Source: Heterobasidion occidentale (Eukaryota; Basidiomycota; Agaricomycetes; Russulales; Bondarzewiaceae). Taken from it: 64,000 bases of DNA. A program made the translations under genes and the position numbers. Each line of letters starts with the position of its first letter. The stretch's first letter is position 1. Where the stretch lies: assembly GCA_039111635.1 (NCBI GenBank), contig JBCAQO010000008.1:186001-250000 (forward strand), in the 5' to 3' direction. Below are positions 45,901 through 57,450 of the stretch, in pieces. A model generated the notes under the pieces. It did no database searches. It saw only the letters and a list, made by a program, of their open reading frames with translations, and had not been told where the DNA came from.

Positions 45901-46461
45901 TTGCAGATTATGGTAGGTCTTATATATCTCGGGTCTTGCATTATCAACATTGCTTTCAGATGATTGCATTGCGGGAATACTCGATGCAGGCTGCATTGAT
46001 AAGGCGATTCCATTGCTTCAATCGGACGATGCAGAGCTACAGCGGCTCGGTGCGCTGTTTTTCGAGAACTTGGCTAAGGATGGTAAGTCATGATAAATAT
46101 GACCTTTAGCTGTAGATGAGACTCTTCGCAGATACGGCACGAAAAATAATTCTGAAAACAATGGCACGGAAAATCCTTGTGGGCATGGCCCACAATTTCG
46201 AGTTGGAATATACGGTGAGATGGTATGCTCGCGATACGATCCGCCAGCTCGATGGTAAGCCTAAAATGATATGTCCCTCAACGTTCAACAATATCTCCTG
46301 ATACTGTCTAAACAGTTGTCACAGTTGTCATGCCAGAGACGAACGATGAAAACGCTTTACTTGAACGGGAATTTCACAGAGAAGAAAACGTTCTGGAAGC
46401 GAATAACGAAGAGAACATGCTGCTTGGACTGGGATTGGCAGTGGAGGAAGGTGACAATTGA
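42919..46461 (+). pseudogene. 5'-truncated second copy of the DUF2235/ARM gene
   Basis: The first homologous exon starts after the acceptor at 42918, exactly at the exon boundary used in the copy at 9.2 kb. It reads GRVIMDGQRIHASVAFKHKT (the end of the DUF2235 domain), followed by the armadillo-like region: LQEHSIKCILQLVKN, VRQVLLDNSIIQGVKRLL, VTYDVITEALKDSSPSTKFA and AVWSLSLLRNCDEYNHS. It ends ENMLLGLGLAVEEGDN with TGA at 46459-46461. The hydrolase domain with GxSxG is missing. The 3' armadillo exons are better preserved than in the upstream copy. An 824-bp solo LTR occupies one intron. Whether it is transcribed is unknown; ATG 42950 could start a hydrolase-less product. Confidence 0.65.
43428..44251. 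repeat. Solo LTR of a third retrotransposon family, inside an intron
   Basis: This 824-bp insertion starts TGTTAGGACC, ends CGACCTAACA, and is flanked by the perfect 5-bp duplication ACTGT (43423-43427 and 44252-44256). The ends are inverted (TGTTAGG/CCTAACA). A TATA-like TTGTATATTTAG lies near 43766. It interrupts the intron after CILQLVKN of the truncated ARM gene and resembles neither LTR family above. Confidence 0.8.
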
Positions 46462-46962
46462 ATTGGTTTTCGAGTGCGAAGCGAGGACATGCATAGTGTA
46501 GACCCGTCCCCCACTCGGCTGGGAGTCTACGAGTAAAGATATCGTACGTCTTTGTGCTGTACTTGTAGCTAGGTTCGTCAGCGTGCGTATGTCTTGAAAA
46601 TGGGTCCGTTTCGCCAGTGCTCTGCCCGAGATATCGGAGGAGATATTGTTACCGTAGAGCCTGATCCTGTCGCTCTTGTGAACAGTCATTCTGACTTCCC
46701 GCAACACCCGGCTACCATGCTGACAGGCTAAGACAATCTCGTACGTCCCAAACTCCAAACTCCAAACTCCCCACCCTACGATGGCCGCATACATGTATAT
46801 CTTCAGCTCTGCGCCCGACTTCCCCTTATCCCAGATATACTCCACGCAGTGAGTCGGCTCACGAAAGGCAATCTTCGCGCTGCTAACATGCAACTGCGGA
46901 TATGGATGAGTGCGCTATCAATAAATAAATGGACCCTAGGCACGATACACACCTCCATGACC
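46462..46962 (-). CDS. Possible minus-strand gene, function unknown
   Basis: An open minus-strand frame in 46.46-46.89 kb reads AKIAFREPTHCVEYIWDKGK, AAIVGWGVWSLEFGTYEIV and VREVRMTVHKSDRIRLYGN-like text of protein-like composition. A GT-AG intron (about 46893-46960) could join it to an exon reading IVETEGLCIPSTRSWVMEV. The frame continues beyond 46461 into the end of the plus-strand ARM gene, so its own 3' end is unclear. No family is recognised. It could equally be spurious. Confidence 0.3.
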
Positions 46963-49060
46963 CAGCTTCGCGTGCTCGGGATGCAGAGCCCCTCCGTTTC
47001 CACGATGTTCTGCCGAGCGTCGCCAAAGCCTGCGTCGAATGGCGCTGCCGAAGTTGCGCGGACCGCTACCTCGCTGCGTCGGATCCGCATCTTCCAGCTT
47101 CGTCACAACCGAGACCCGTTCGATCGGTAAAAGCGCCGGGTGCGCAGAGGCAGAGGTCGGGGTGTCGACGAAGAGCGGCGAACGGCGCCTGCGCCACGTC
47201 CGACTCAAACTCCTCCTCTCCGTCCACGGCGCCCAAACGGTGTCCATCGCACACCCACGAGCACACCCACGCGCGCGGGGGCGGCGTCGACAGCACCAGC
47301 CCCGAAAGTCGCCACCGCCGCCACCGCCGCGATCGCGCAGGAGCTCACCGCTCGATCCGACACGCGTAGCGCGCATCGATCAAGAGGACACAACAGAAAC
47401 AAACCGCGCGCGCCGTACCCGATCGCACGCTATCGAATCTGAGAGAACGATAAGCAAAAAGAACGTAATCGACACCGACGACAACATACCGAAGTACAAG
47501 ACAGCACACAACTCATCGTGCGCGTACGCGCGCGCGCGCGCTCCCAGCCTTCCCGCGTCCCACGAAATCTCCCACGAGCGCCCGCCAGGCCCCTCTCCGC
47601 CGCCAGAGGCGCGCGCGGCGCGCGTGCGTTCCGCGCAACCGTTCGGAGCCGCGCGCGCCAGCGCCGACCCGCCCATGCGGAACGCGCCCGTGCGAAAACG
47701 ACCGCTTCGCCATGAGGCGCGCGAGGCCGCCGACGCGTGCGGATCTCGAGTCTGCGCTCCCGTTCGCGATTCGCCAACGACAACGACAACGAGGACGAGG
47801 ACGGGTTCGGCGACCCGAAAGCCCATCCGGGAGCCGCAGAGCCCCGCACGAGTATCGCACGTCGTCGCCGCGCCGCGCTCTAGATCGCGCCGGCGCGCGG
47901 TTGGGGGCGGAGGCGGGGGCGGGGATGACCTGCGGACGACGGACTGCGACAGGCGGGCGGGGTCAGCGGCGTTGTGCGGCGTGCGTCTCGCGCCGGTGGA
48001 GCGCGGGCGAGGGACGCCCCGCGTCGCGTGAACGGAGGCCGCGTGTGATGCGGTGCGGAGGCGGAGGCGGAGGCGGGTGTGGATGCATGAAGGGCGTGCG
48101 CGCGGCGGAGGAAGGCTTCGTGGACGGGGCGCGGAGCGATCAGGGTGAGACGGGGGCGCCGCGGGGTGTTGGTGCGTGCGAGCGAGAGGGAAGGGAGGGA
48201 GAGTGGGGATCCTGCTCGTAGACGCATTGCGTGTCTGCGGTGTCGCGCCCTGCCATGTTCTATCCTGTTCTGTCCTGCCCTGCTCTGTTCTTTCCTTACC
48301 CGTCCTGTTCGATCCTGTATGATCAACGCCTCCCATTCCCGCATGGAGCGCCAGAGGCAGCACGGCGCGCGGCTTTGGCGTGTGCGCGAGTCAGCGCGGC
48401 GGGGTTGAGGGGACGGTATAGTACCAGCTGAGCGTGCGTGCGCCTGGAGTGGGGTTGAGGCGGGCGGCGGGCGGCGGGCCGGTGCGGTAGTGCGAGGTGC
48501 GCATGCGCACGCGTCATTGGCGGCGGCGGCGGAAGCAAGCGGGACGCACTTGTGCATTGTTGGGTACGTCTGGTAATGGGTGGGCGCCGACGACGAGGAT
48601 GAGGACGTGCGCTCGTATCTGTGAGTGCAGCACGCCGCAAGCAGTGTGTGGGCCAACTCGTGGATCAAGAGGCCTGGTGGTCGGCACGCACTCCGAGAGC
48701 GAGCGGGGGCTGTCGTGGTGTATTGGAAGGTGGTGCGCGCGGCCGCGGCGGGGTGTATGTGTATGTCGATGGGCGGGCTCGAGGCTGGAGGTCACGGCAG
48801 ATGGGCAGCGCGGGGAAGCGAACGAGCGAGGTTGGAGAACTGTTGGAGAGCACCGACATCTGTACTGGCGGGGTCTTGGTGTGGCGCGGATGTGGCTGGC
48901 TGGCTGTCTTGCCACTGTCCATCGATAACAACCTTTCCCTGAACACTCGCTCTCTCGCCCTCATCGTGTCCGTCGCCTAAAACAACAGCCCGCGCTTCAG
49001 CACCTCGAACCCGCACACGCGCACAATCAACCGACAGGAGCTCAACCTGAGAAGCACGCG
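46963..49060. repeat. GC-rich repeated-module region, first block
   Basis: This block has very high GC and CpG content with long frames open on both strands, an effect of composition. Modules here recur at 56.9-61.0 kb. One is CGCACGAGTATCGCAC with CTCTAGATCGCGC and a CTGCGGACGACGGAC-like segment (about 47845-48000). Another is the CTGTTCTGTCCTG tract running into TCAACGCCTCCCATTCCCG and GGAGCGCCAGAGGCAG (about 48255-48385). A third is the CCATCGATA...CTCGCTCTCTCGCCC segment (about 48690-49050), which resembles the sequence just upstream of CSN3. No gene is supported. Confidence 0.6.
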
Positions 49061-50590
49061 CTTCCAAAGACACTGGAGGCGGATTTGCAGCTTGGGCCGC
49101 ACACTCTGCTCGGCTTGGAGTCTGACGGCTAGCCTGAAAACGCGCGAGCTCTATGGCTGTGGGCGGAAGAGGTAAACGCACTCCGCACCTCGCGCAAGCG
49201 CATGGCCTTGCAGGTACGTATCGCAGGGTTGTACATTAGTTGGCAGCATACCGATCAATAACTACAGTTGCGCGAGGTGCGTACCTGTTGTTCAGATCGT
49301 AGACGGAACGTGTTGCATCGCGATCGAGTCAGCGAACCGAAGCCATTGTCCCCGCAAGCGGGAACAGCAACCCAGACACCTTTATCGCGTAGCGAGCCGC
49401 CATGATCCTGCTCGTTGATCGGATCTTGGCTTATGGAGCGGACTTGAGAATGACAACTTCTAGGAAAAGACATATCAGCCGACATCAGCTGAGCTATGAT
49501 CACATATTCACGAGAACCGAACGGCTGTCTTCTCTTCAGGACAGCAGACTACGCCTATCCCACTCGGCCGAAGGATACTGTGCGACCTTCAGTCTGTGAT
49601 TTTCTGACCCCTCTATTCATGGCTATCTAGTCGGCCTGAGGGAAGGACTGGTCTTGATAGGTATCATCAAAACTCTCCCAAATGTTCTGTCCTGCGTGCG
49701 TATATTATTCTCAATTTTCGGATCCTTACGCCTGTCTCATCAGACGCAAGCACGAGGATTGAGATCAAGACCGTGCGCGCGCTCCAAGATTGCCTAGGAA
49801 GACCAAGCCTGATGGTACGATAAGGATCCTGCCTCGTTTAGCACTGTGATTTTGCCGGGCTGTTACTCTCTGTCGCTTCAATCGCCTTTCAGACAACCAC
49901 TGGAACATTCATATCTCAGCCGCATGTTTCGGCCTAACCCTTGTACGTCAATGATCAGTGTATGTTATCCTGTTTCATGACAACGTCGTCAGTAACGCTA
50001 TCATCCCTGTTGGATGCCTAGTACTCAGATCGCACGCTGATCATATACGCCATCAGGAACTGCCTTCTGTGCCGTTCTGTCTGCCTTACCGCTTGGCAGC
50101 TCTACCGAGATCAAGGCATATTGTGCCATTCGCCCGTGCCCATCTTGAAGTCTTTTTCTGATTTTGATCATCGAACATCTTGCCCTGAGGCACATCACAA
50201 AATTCAGAATGACCTCCCTGCATCGGTTTGTCAAGCCTGGTTGCTTCCCATCAACTACAGTGTTTAGTGCCGCAAGGCTTCGGGGTCTAAGTATCACTTA
50301 CACGTCGTTTGGTACTTCTTGCGTTCTTCTACACTTCTATTGTCAAGCGGCCCTCGTTGCTGAATGCAGATAGATGGACTCAGGTATAGCGTAAACATGA
50401 AAACATTGACTCGTCATATCACCAGATACTATTCATCGTTTTCTGCTAGTAACCGAGACCTTCCGGCATGAACCCTTGTTCTCATCAGTCAAACGGAAGC
50501 GGAAATCTTTGAAGTAACTCCTGATACGTCTGCTGCAAATTCAGGACCATATATACCTGAGATAGATAGGTCGTCGGGGTGAATGATCTG
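49061..50590. other. Intergenic, no supportable gene
   Basis: Composition returns to about 50% GC. Only short frames occur, with no family, repeat or splice-consistent gene seen. Confidence 0.35.
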
Positions 50591-52247
50591 TTATGCCAGC
50601 CGATGAGGATGATTGAATGCATGGAGATATGTGTTACGCACCGTATCTAGCCATCTTGGAATGATGAGTCGCATTTTCGCTATTCTCGACAACTCTCCCG
50701 ATCGAGCTGCCCACAACAGCTGGTTCTGTTCGTGTGTGGACATCACAGGGTCCAAAAGAGATGCCATCCATTCGTCTTCCGAATCAACGGACATTTGAGA
50801 AGTTCTGCTGCTCTCTTCGTCCCAATCAAGGTCATGGGGACAAACGAGGGCCATAAGACACCGTCCCAGAGCGATCCCATGATGAATGCATGTCTCTGAA
50901 GGGCGAAAAGCGACAACGCAGCCCGCACATTACAAAGGATCGGAGATTCGCCTCGTGTTTTGGGACGTGTAATCCCCGTCATGGGGATACGATCCACCAC
51001 GTAGGAGAGGAACGAGAATGACGAGGTCTTTGCGCGAGAATCCAAGAATGGAATGTGAGCGACGATGGTGAGCCCATCTGCATCATATAAGATACCAAAC
51101 TGTATGAACCACGCCGGCAGACCGTTTGTGGATTGACAATGTTGCAAAGAGGGCTTGAAACCTCGAACGTTCTGCTTGCATCTGAGATGCCAGTTCATCA
51201 AATGCGCCTTGATATTCGGCTCGACCGTGTGTGCCAGGTCCCGTATCGCTTGACCAGGAACAGTTGAGGGTGCCGAAGGCTGATGCGTGGGCCATCGAGC
51301 GGGTCCTTTCATTCCGACCAAAAGCGCTGGGTGAGCTAGACTAGCCTTTATCGTATGTTCATGCCCTGGGAATGGGAAAGCGACTGCATTGAGTAGAAGA
51401 CCAAATCTTCCTGATGTTGTAGGAGCGTGATCAGCTATCTCTGGGGGAAATTCGGACTCAAAATTGCTGCTTTGACTTAGCCCGAAATTCATCAAGATGT
51501 GCAGAGACCTCCCACCTGATTACAGAGCACCCCGGAGTCATTGTGAAGAAATTAGGGACTATGAATGCCGCACTGTCTTCATCCCCTGGATATGTAGCTA
51601 CGTCTGCAAAGAAAGACATTGAGCATGAAGCATCAAGTGGCAGCGCTTCAAACATTTTGATTTTTGCATAAGCGGAGAATGTGGCCAATGGAGGTCTATG
51701 GAGAAGAAAATCCGGCGCAAAGGATGTCATGTTGTCATGTCTATCGGTGACTTCACTTGCTGAAAGAAAGGAGATATGTTTCTCGATCGCGTGCATCCAA
51801 TACATAAGAGCGCGAGAGCGCATGATGCTACGCATGGACCATGTCCGAGTTGGATCGTTCTTTGACTAGAAACTCGCCATTGGTCAGTATCTACTCATAG
51901 TCTGGAGATATGATTCAGAAACCGACCTTGAACCATTCTGCTGGAATACCAAGAGCGTGAGGTTGAACGGAGGCCCAGCTCGCTTTGAAGTCGTCAATAA
52001 ATTTGAGCTGGTGAGCGCATGCCTCCATGACATCCGACTCCATTGTTGAGGTATTATCGATATACTTCCATGCTCTGAGGCAAGCAGATAATTGCGGGTC
52101 AGTGTGCTTCAACGGTTATGGCATACACACGAGTAATCGTAGCACTTACGTTGACTCAGCTGGAGGAAACGAGGAGGTAATGCCGCTACTCCGACACAGC
52201 TCAGAGAGATTGATATGATCTAGACTTCCTGAGAAAGTTTCTTCCAT
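50591..52247 (-). CDS. Paralogue 1 of an unrecognised three-gene family
   Basis: The minus-strand ATG at 52247 opens MEETFSGSLDHINLSELCRS. GT-AG introns join AWKYIDNTSTMESDVMEACA and DPTRTWSMRSIMRSRALMYW, then SFFADVATYPGDEDSAAFIV. A one-base frame change near 51470 is repaired by shortening a TTTT run (giving KQQFESEFPPEIADHAP). The C-terminal half has LPAWFIQFGILYDADGLTIV, FSFLSYVVDRIPM and LFALQRHAFIMGSL. These match the spacing of the two neighbours (P..F..G..YD..G, then RH...). A second frame change near 50860 would lead to an acidic tail ending at 50591. No catalytic motif is recognised. It shares a 200-bp divergent promoter with paralogue 2. Confidence 0.55.
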
Positions 52248-52353
52248 GCTGATACAGGTTGTTGGTGACGTAGTCCGAGTCTGAAGCCTAAGTAGTGGTC
52301 AGCTCGAAACTCGACTCGGACCAGCCATATTAGTACTGCCACCGTTTCCCTCG

Positions 52354-52378
52354 CCGAAGGTATCTCTAACACCTTCGG
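52354..52378. promoter_or_regulatory. Inverted repeat in a bidirectional promoter
   Basis: CCGAAGGT (52354-52361) and ACCTTCGG (52371-52378) form a perfect 8-bp inverted repeat around a 9-nt spacer, between the divergent starts at 52247 and 52447. The outer CCG...CGG triplets resemble half-sites of Zn(II)2Cys6 regulators; binding is an inference. A TATA box (TATATAA, 52394-52400) serves the plus-strand gene. Confidence 0.4.
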
Positions 52379-52446
52379 TTATCATCATCATGGTATATAA
52401 GCCCCAGTTGCGACGCGACTAGTGAATACGTGCTACTATTCTTTCC

Positions 52447-54651
52447 ATGAGCGTACCCCTTGACACTCATTCACAGGCAGCAGTCTTTTCAGAGGACCTA
52501 TTGTCGTGGCTCACCCGCTTTAGCATGGAGCCCGAGTCAGGTTCTAGTTGGGCCACTTCAATAACGTCCTTGAATTTACAGTGCGTTCATGCATTCTTCT
52601 TTCCTTTCATCGGTAGACTAATGTATGTGGACAAGCTCACTCATGCCTGGTCCACATCGGTGGGTGATTGCAAGGCGTGATAGCGGCGGGTCTCCTTTCG
52701 GAGGCACTATCGAAGCTATTGTAGAAACTATCAATTCGCATAGACCGTCAACCCTCCTTCCTCTCTACGTTCCAGAAGACTGGGAGGTACGATTATCAGA
52801 TTTGTTTCAGTACGAGTTTACAATCATGCCATACTTAGAGCTCCCCTGATTCCTCTGATGTCAACGCGGCCGTGAAGACTGCGTTGTGCTCATATTTCCA
52901 CTGTCCGGAGTTCGTGGAAGATCCCGAAGACTTTCCTCTCGCTTTCAAGCCTAGGTCGTATTTTGAGAATATTCTATATCCCTTGCCGAACGTGACCCTA
53001 CACGACATCAGCAAACCTGTAACCAGTCCCAGCCAGTCCCAGAGCCCCAGATACTCCCAGATGCTTAGGTCATCTAGGGACATCTGGCTAGATGTCTGTG
53101 TATGCCCAGATCTAGACAGATAAGGTGCTCTATCAATAAGCTGACTAGGAGGACATTTTTGGAAGGCATTGTTTGTAATGTCAGTGCTGCTTCAAAAATT
53201 TTCAATACAAGAGCTGAGAAGAAAATTCCCAGTAATGTACCAGACTGTCATTGGTGCTATCTGTTGAATATCAGCTTGCTAGTGGTATTGAGATACTTTC
53301 CTGTATCATAGCTCTCAAATGATGTATCATATGCCATCATTCTTCCATGAATAGATGCTAAAATGCGAAAATAGATGTCACCTCACTGAGTTCAGGCATC
53401 CCAAAATTCTTTCAAGTCTCAAAAAGCTTGTTGTAAGCAAAATGTTGTTGAGGAGTATCATGGTCATATAGTGGAGTGGATAATTGTGGTCTTAACATTG
53501 CTTACAGCCGGTGAATGATTCAAGAGGTTCTGGGTTCAATTCCTGCACAGTGAAGATTGATTTTTGCAGTCGTCCTATTGACGACAATTATCTAATCATT
53601 TCCATATATGGTGCATCCAGACATATCTGTCCAGACACCGGTGTGTCTGTCTAATCGGGGACTTGCTAGAGGCATCTGGGGGCCTAGGAGTGTCTGTCTA
53701 GGTTGGTACAGACACTTTCCAGTTTGCTGATGGAGATTCGGAACCCAGACAAGGCACACCATAGCATCGAGTGGATCATCTGGAAGCTGTTGTTCAAGCA
53801 TGCTACAAACATGTATACACGCTACGATAAACTCTCTCCAGCTCTCGCTCTTGATCACATTCTGTCCTCTGTCTGTCATCAGATTCACGGTTGCGAGGTA
53901 GTGAGGTCCGTCTTTGCCGCGTCATCTGCTACGTGCTGTTCGACTCACGTATGGGTTGCAGGTCTACACCCATCCCTTATCCTCGATACTGCGCGTTAGC
54001 AGGGTCGTCGATGCAACCCGATCATGCTTGTCGACCGTCAAATTTACGGAGGGGGCTTCCTGGTGGATTTTCACCAGTCATTTTTGCTGCCATCCACGTC
54101 GATCGTGTTTTCCCGTTGCTGGAACACGAGGTTATGAATTTTCCTCCCAATCCGGAACCAGCGCAGCTCAACAGATCGCAGGATGTGGTGGAGCTTGCCA
54201 ATATATTCACGCCCTCTCTGCAGCTCTTAGTGATGTATCTCATGAAGAAATATCGCGTTGCCGATGGTGAGGGGCAGTCTGAGTGGAATGTGTGTGCCGT
54301 TTTCTTTCACTTTTTTTCTATTGCTCACCGCTTCTCTCACAGCCGCTAGCCAGTCTTAGAAAATTTCGATTGATTCCTGAAAGGCTGTTCTTCTATGGGA
54401 TTGTTTATGCGGGATTTGACTTTATCCTCTATGAGTTTTTCCCTCGGTACATTGTCACGCCCTCCAGGGATATCAAATGGGGATTCTGCTGCTACGAATC
54501 TCTCGTTTTTGAGGCGTGGTACACTAGGGGTTATCCATACTCTCAAGTCGAAGTTATGAACACGCTGCTCAGGGTTCAACGACACACTCAGGAACTTGCG
54601 GAGATGATCTTTCCCGAGATATCCGAACTTTTAGGCGATGATTCTATATGA
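52447..54651 (+). CDS. Paralogue 2 of the unrecognised three-gene family
   Basis: The ATG at 52447, 47 bp after TATATAA, reads MSVPLDTHSQAAVFSEDLLS. Later exons carry ARRDSGGSPFGGTIEAIVE, ALCSYFHCPEFVEDPEDFPL and HDISKPVTSP. An AT-richer block (about 53025-53710) with a tRNA-like promoter separates this from IEWIIWKLLFKHATNMYTRY. The C-terminal half has GGFSPVIFAAIHVDRVFPLL, LQLLVMYLMKKYRVADG, PERLFFYGIVYAGFDFILYE and VQRHTQELAEMIFPEISEL, ending at TGA 54649-54651. The P..FFYG.VY..FDF and RH signatures align with its neighbours. The block in the middle may be an insertion that has broken the gene. The function is unknown. Confidence 0.5.
53461..53560 (+). other. tRNA-like Pol III promoter; possible SINE
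   Basis: TAGTGGAGTGGA (53469-53480) resembles an A box. GGTTCAATTCC (53533-53543) matches the B-box consensus, 52 nt downstream, with a partly paired T-arm. The flanks are inverted TCTGTCT/AGACAGA-rich sequences (53.05-53.13 and 53.61-53.71 kb). It does not fold into a complete tRNA by eye, so a tRNA-derived short interspersed element inside paralogue 2 is more likely than a tRNA gene. Confidence 0.35.
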
Positions 54652-54928
54652 TTTCTGAAGATAGGGTTTATACCGTCTAGAATATGCAAGTGTATGCTTA
54701 TACTAGATGCAGAAATTGCTGTACAATGTCACGAACATTATCCCTTTCCTCGGTATGCGGCATGTGTTTATAGACGCCTTTTTTACAGTACTGACCTTTC
54801 GGAAGCAATGTTCCTATTCCTTGTTGTGCTGTTCCTGTTGGGTATATTGTTCTTGTTTTACCTTGTGTTCGATCAGAGCGCTGGCTGATACGAGTCTAAG
54901 ACAGTGTATGACAGGACCCTGCTCCTAG

Positions 54929-54935
54929 TATAAAA
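54929..54935 (+). promoter_or_regulatory. TATA box of paralogue 3
   Basis: TATAAAA lies 51 bp upstream of the ATG at 54986, in the 330-bp gap after paralogue 2. Confidence 0.5.
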
Positions 54936-54985
54936 CCCTGATCCCAGCTCCCTCGTTTCTGCAAACCTAACCTGTCTAACATCCG

Positions 54986-56734
54986 ATGAGCGAACCCAAA
55001 GATATAGCAAGAGTGTGAGAGTGCTGTGTACTTCTTTCGAACCGTTTTCCTGATTTTTCCGCAGGGTGAAGAAAAAGTTGTTGACGCACGTCACCCAACC
55101 CAGTGATGCAGGGTTCGCGCACAAGAAGCCAGGAACCATAGACTCCTCTCGTCTTCACCCTGATGTTGTCAATGAAACTACTGAACTCGCGAAATGGAAG
55201 CAATGGAGCGATACATCCGAAGTCACCCAATGGATGGCCAACCATGGAGTACCCTACAGATTCGGTCCATTGGTGCAGTCTGAAGACAAGACAGTAAAGA
55301 TCACAGCAAGGTACGGCTGCAACCTGTTCCATTTCCTCGCACAGAGACAGTTTAAATGATGTGACCTATCTAGCAATGTCCAACAACACCACATACCGCT
55401 GGGAATTTCACCAACACAAAGTCACAGCAAATGTTGTGGACACTGACACAGACACCGGTACAATAAACATATCTTTCACGCGTCTTGTTCAGAATGCGAT
55501 CAATCTTGTACAAGCGGCACGATCACCTAAAAAAGCGCTGGAAGTGCCTCAGAAGTGGACGGTGATTTTAAGTTCTATAGAAAATCGCTCGTTTCTCTGA
55601 TGTACTGCACTCACAGGAGGAATCTACTGATGAAAGTCAAAAAAAAGGAACCAAGCACACTTCGATTATGCTTCAATCTGTGCTCGGAGATTTGCACAAA
55701 TGTGGAATGATCAAATTCGTATCCCAGGATCATCTCGAAAAGCTGGAAGAGTCGACTCTTAACTTAAACCTTTGGCGCACTATGCCTGGAAGGGGTGCGA
55801 ATAACATCCAATTTCTCATATCATTGATTTTAGGTTATCCTGGAGATAACATTGCATCGTCCGAGCTTGAAGTTGAGCATACAACAGCAATAATATCCAA
55901 GTTCTTTGGTATAGAGAATTGTAAAAGCTCTTTGTGAGTGTCGACTTATCTGTTGCATGTCAATCCCTTCGTTGTCAGGTCATTGATGTGTGTTTGTGCT
56001 CTCCAGCGGGGAATCTGTCCAGTTTCCGATGACGTTAGGATGCTTTAGCTCGACTCCGAGGCCCGACTGTGCCTCAAGATTGATTAGAGACACCACCGAT
56101 GATGTCGATGATGAGGCACTCGACTTTCTGCAGCCAGTTCTATTTGGAGCTGAAGCAAAACGGAAAACGGCAACCAGGAGCAAGAGCACGACCGTCCACG
56201 GGGTGTCACCTGGTATGGGTCGTTCATCGGCACAACTGGCGTGGCTCTTCCAACCCACACTCGACGTATTTATTGGCCACCTTGTCGAAAAGGAGGAACA
56301 AAAAAAAAGTCAGTAGATTGGAGGACTCTCAGGGTAAGCATGCGGCATCTGTATGGCCACCGAGTGACCGAACTTTGACACCACATTACTCCTCTATTCC
56401 ACAGATTCCGAACTGGATGTTTACGTATGGTGTCGCATATGACTATGGAGGCATCATTGCATACGCGTTCTACCCGGTGCTAGAGGTCAAGGGAGACAAA
56501 CCACTCTGGGGATATCGCTGCGTCGAGTTAGATCTTCAGGTCTCCAACGTATTCATGGCCCACGAGTCTGAAAAGCGCTTTGAAGCATTCAAAGTACTGC
56601 TGGCGATGCGCCAACATGCCCATTTTCTTGCGCAGAAGTTATCCCACGGCGAGGAGAAGCTGATGATCCCGAAACCTTTCAAGGACCTTTCCAAGACATG
56701 GAGAGAAAGTGGAAAGGCTAAAAAATCGAGCTGA
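54986..56734 (+). CDS. Paralogue 3 of the unrecognised three-gene family
   Basis: The ATG at 54986 (MSEPKDIAR) is joined by a GT-AG intron to VKKKLLTHVTQPSDAGFAHK. It is followed by TTELAKWKQWSDTSEVTQWM, TARYGCNLFHFLAQ, YRWEFHQHKVTANVVDTDTD, TRLVQNAINLVQAARS and LGDLHKCGMIKFVSQDHLEK. The C-terminus reads IPNWMFTYGVAYDYGGIIAY, then CVELDLQVSNVFMAHESEKR and LLAMRQHAHFLAQKLSHG, ending AKKSS with TGA at 56732-56734. The IP.WMF.YGVAYD.GG and RQHAHF signatures align with paralogues 1 and 2. No catalytic residues are recognised. Exon limits in 55.3-56.4 kb were only roughly placed. Confidence 0.55.
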
Positions 56735-56906
56735 GTCACATGTATATAGTAGCAGCGGCCAGAAGGGCGCTGAGCAGGATCATTTGTATGTACACTATTG
56801 CTTTTATGTCATTCTATCGAGCCCAGGAGGCATGTGTTCTAGATTTTGGCCTCGTCTTGCATCATTTATTCTTCAGGAGAAGGTCAATGTACCGTGCAGG
56901 CATACC

Positions 56907-57450
56907 GACTCACTCGTAGCCAGTGCGGAAGAGCGCTCTGATCGCGGCGCCAGACGCTCAGCAAAGCACGCAGCCGCTCCCAGACGCAGCACGTTCCCAT
57001 TCTCACAGTTCCATGTGCAGCAAGCGTTCTCCAACCGGCGCACCGCCGATTCTTCTCCGAGCGACCTCGATCCCCAGATCCGCCCTGGCGTCGCGAGCGT
57101 CGTCAAGTCGCACCCGGCGCGGTATACGGCGCACGCGGGATTGGGGCGCGGAGCACAATCGAAGGTGGAGAGCGTCGCTCCGGATGCTGTGCTCCCTCGG
57201 CGCGCGTGGGTGGCGAGCGAGGCGCCGACGTCGACTGGGTCGCGTCGAAGCGTGCAGGCGTGCGCTGCGCAGTCGGCTTGTATGGCGGTCGGGCGCCGAG
57301 CGCGGAAGCAGCGCGCGAGACGCGGCCGTCAGCTCGCGCCCACGCGCGGCCGCGTGTGCGTGTGTGGGCACCTAGGTGTGTGGGTCGCGCGGCGACGGGC
57401 GCGCAGGGCCGAGAGAGGCGTGCGGGCGTTGGATATGTGCTCAGGTCTGC
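56907..57450. repeat. Copy 1 of a ~0.5-kb duplicated unit
   Basis: It shares near-identical sequence with 58556-59065 over the first ~300 bp, then diverges by indels in its GC-rich second half. Confidence 0.75.

Noticed and set aside
47039..48363. Long open frames on both strands (330 and 327 codons)
   Set aside because: Both strands are open because of extreme GC content; the residues are Arg/Ala/Pro/Ser runs without motifs, and the DNA is repeated elsewhere in the window.
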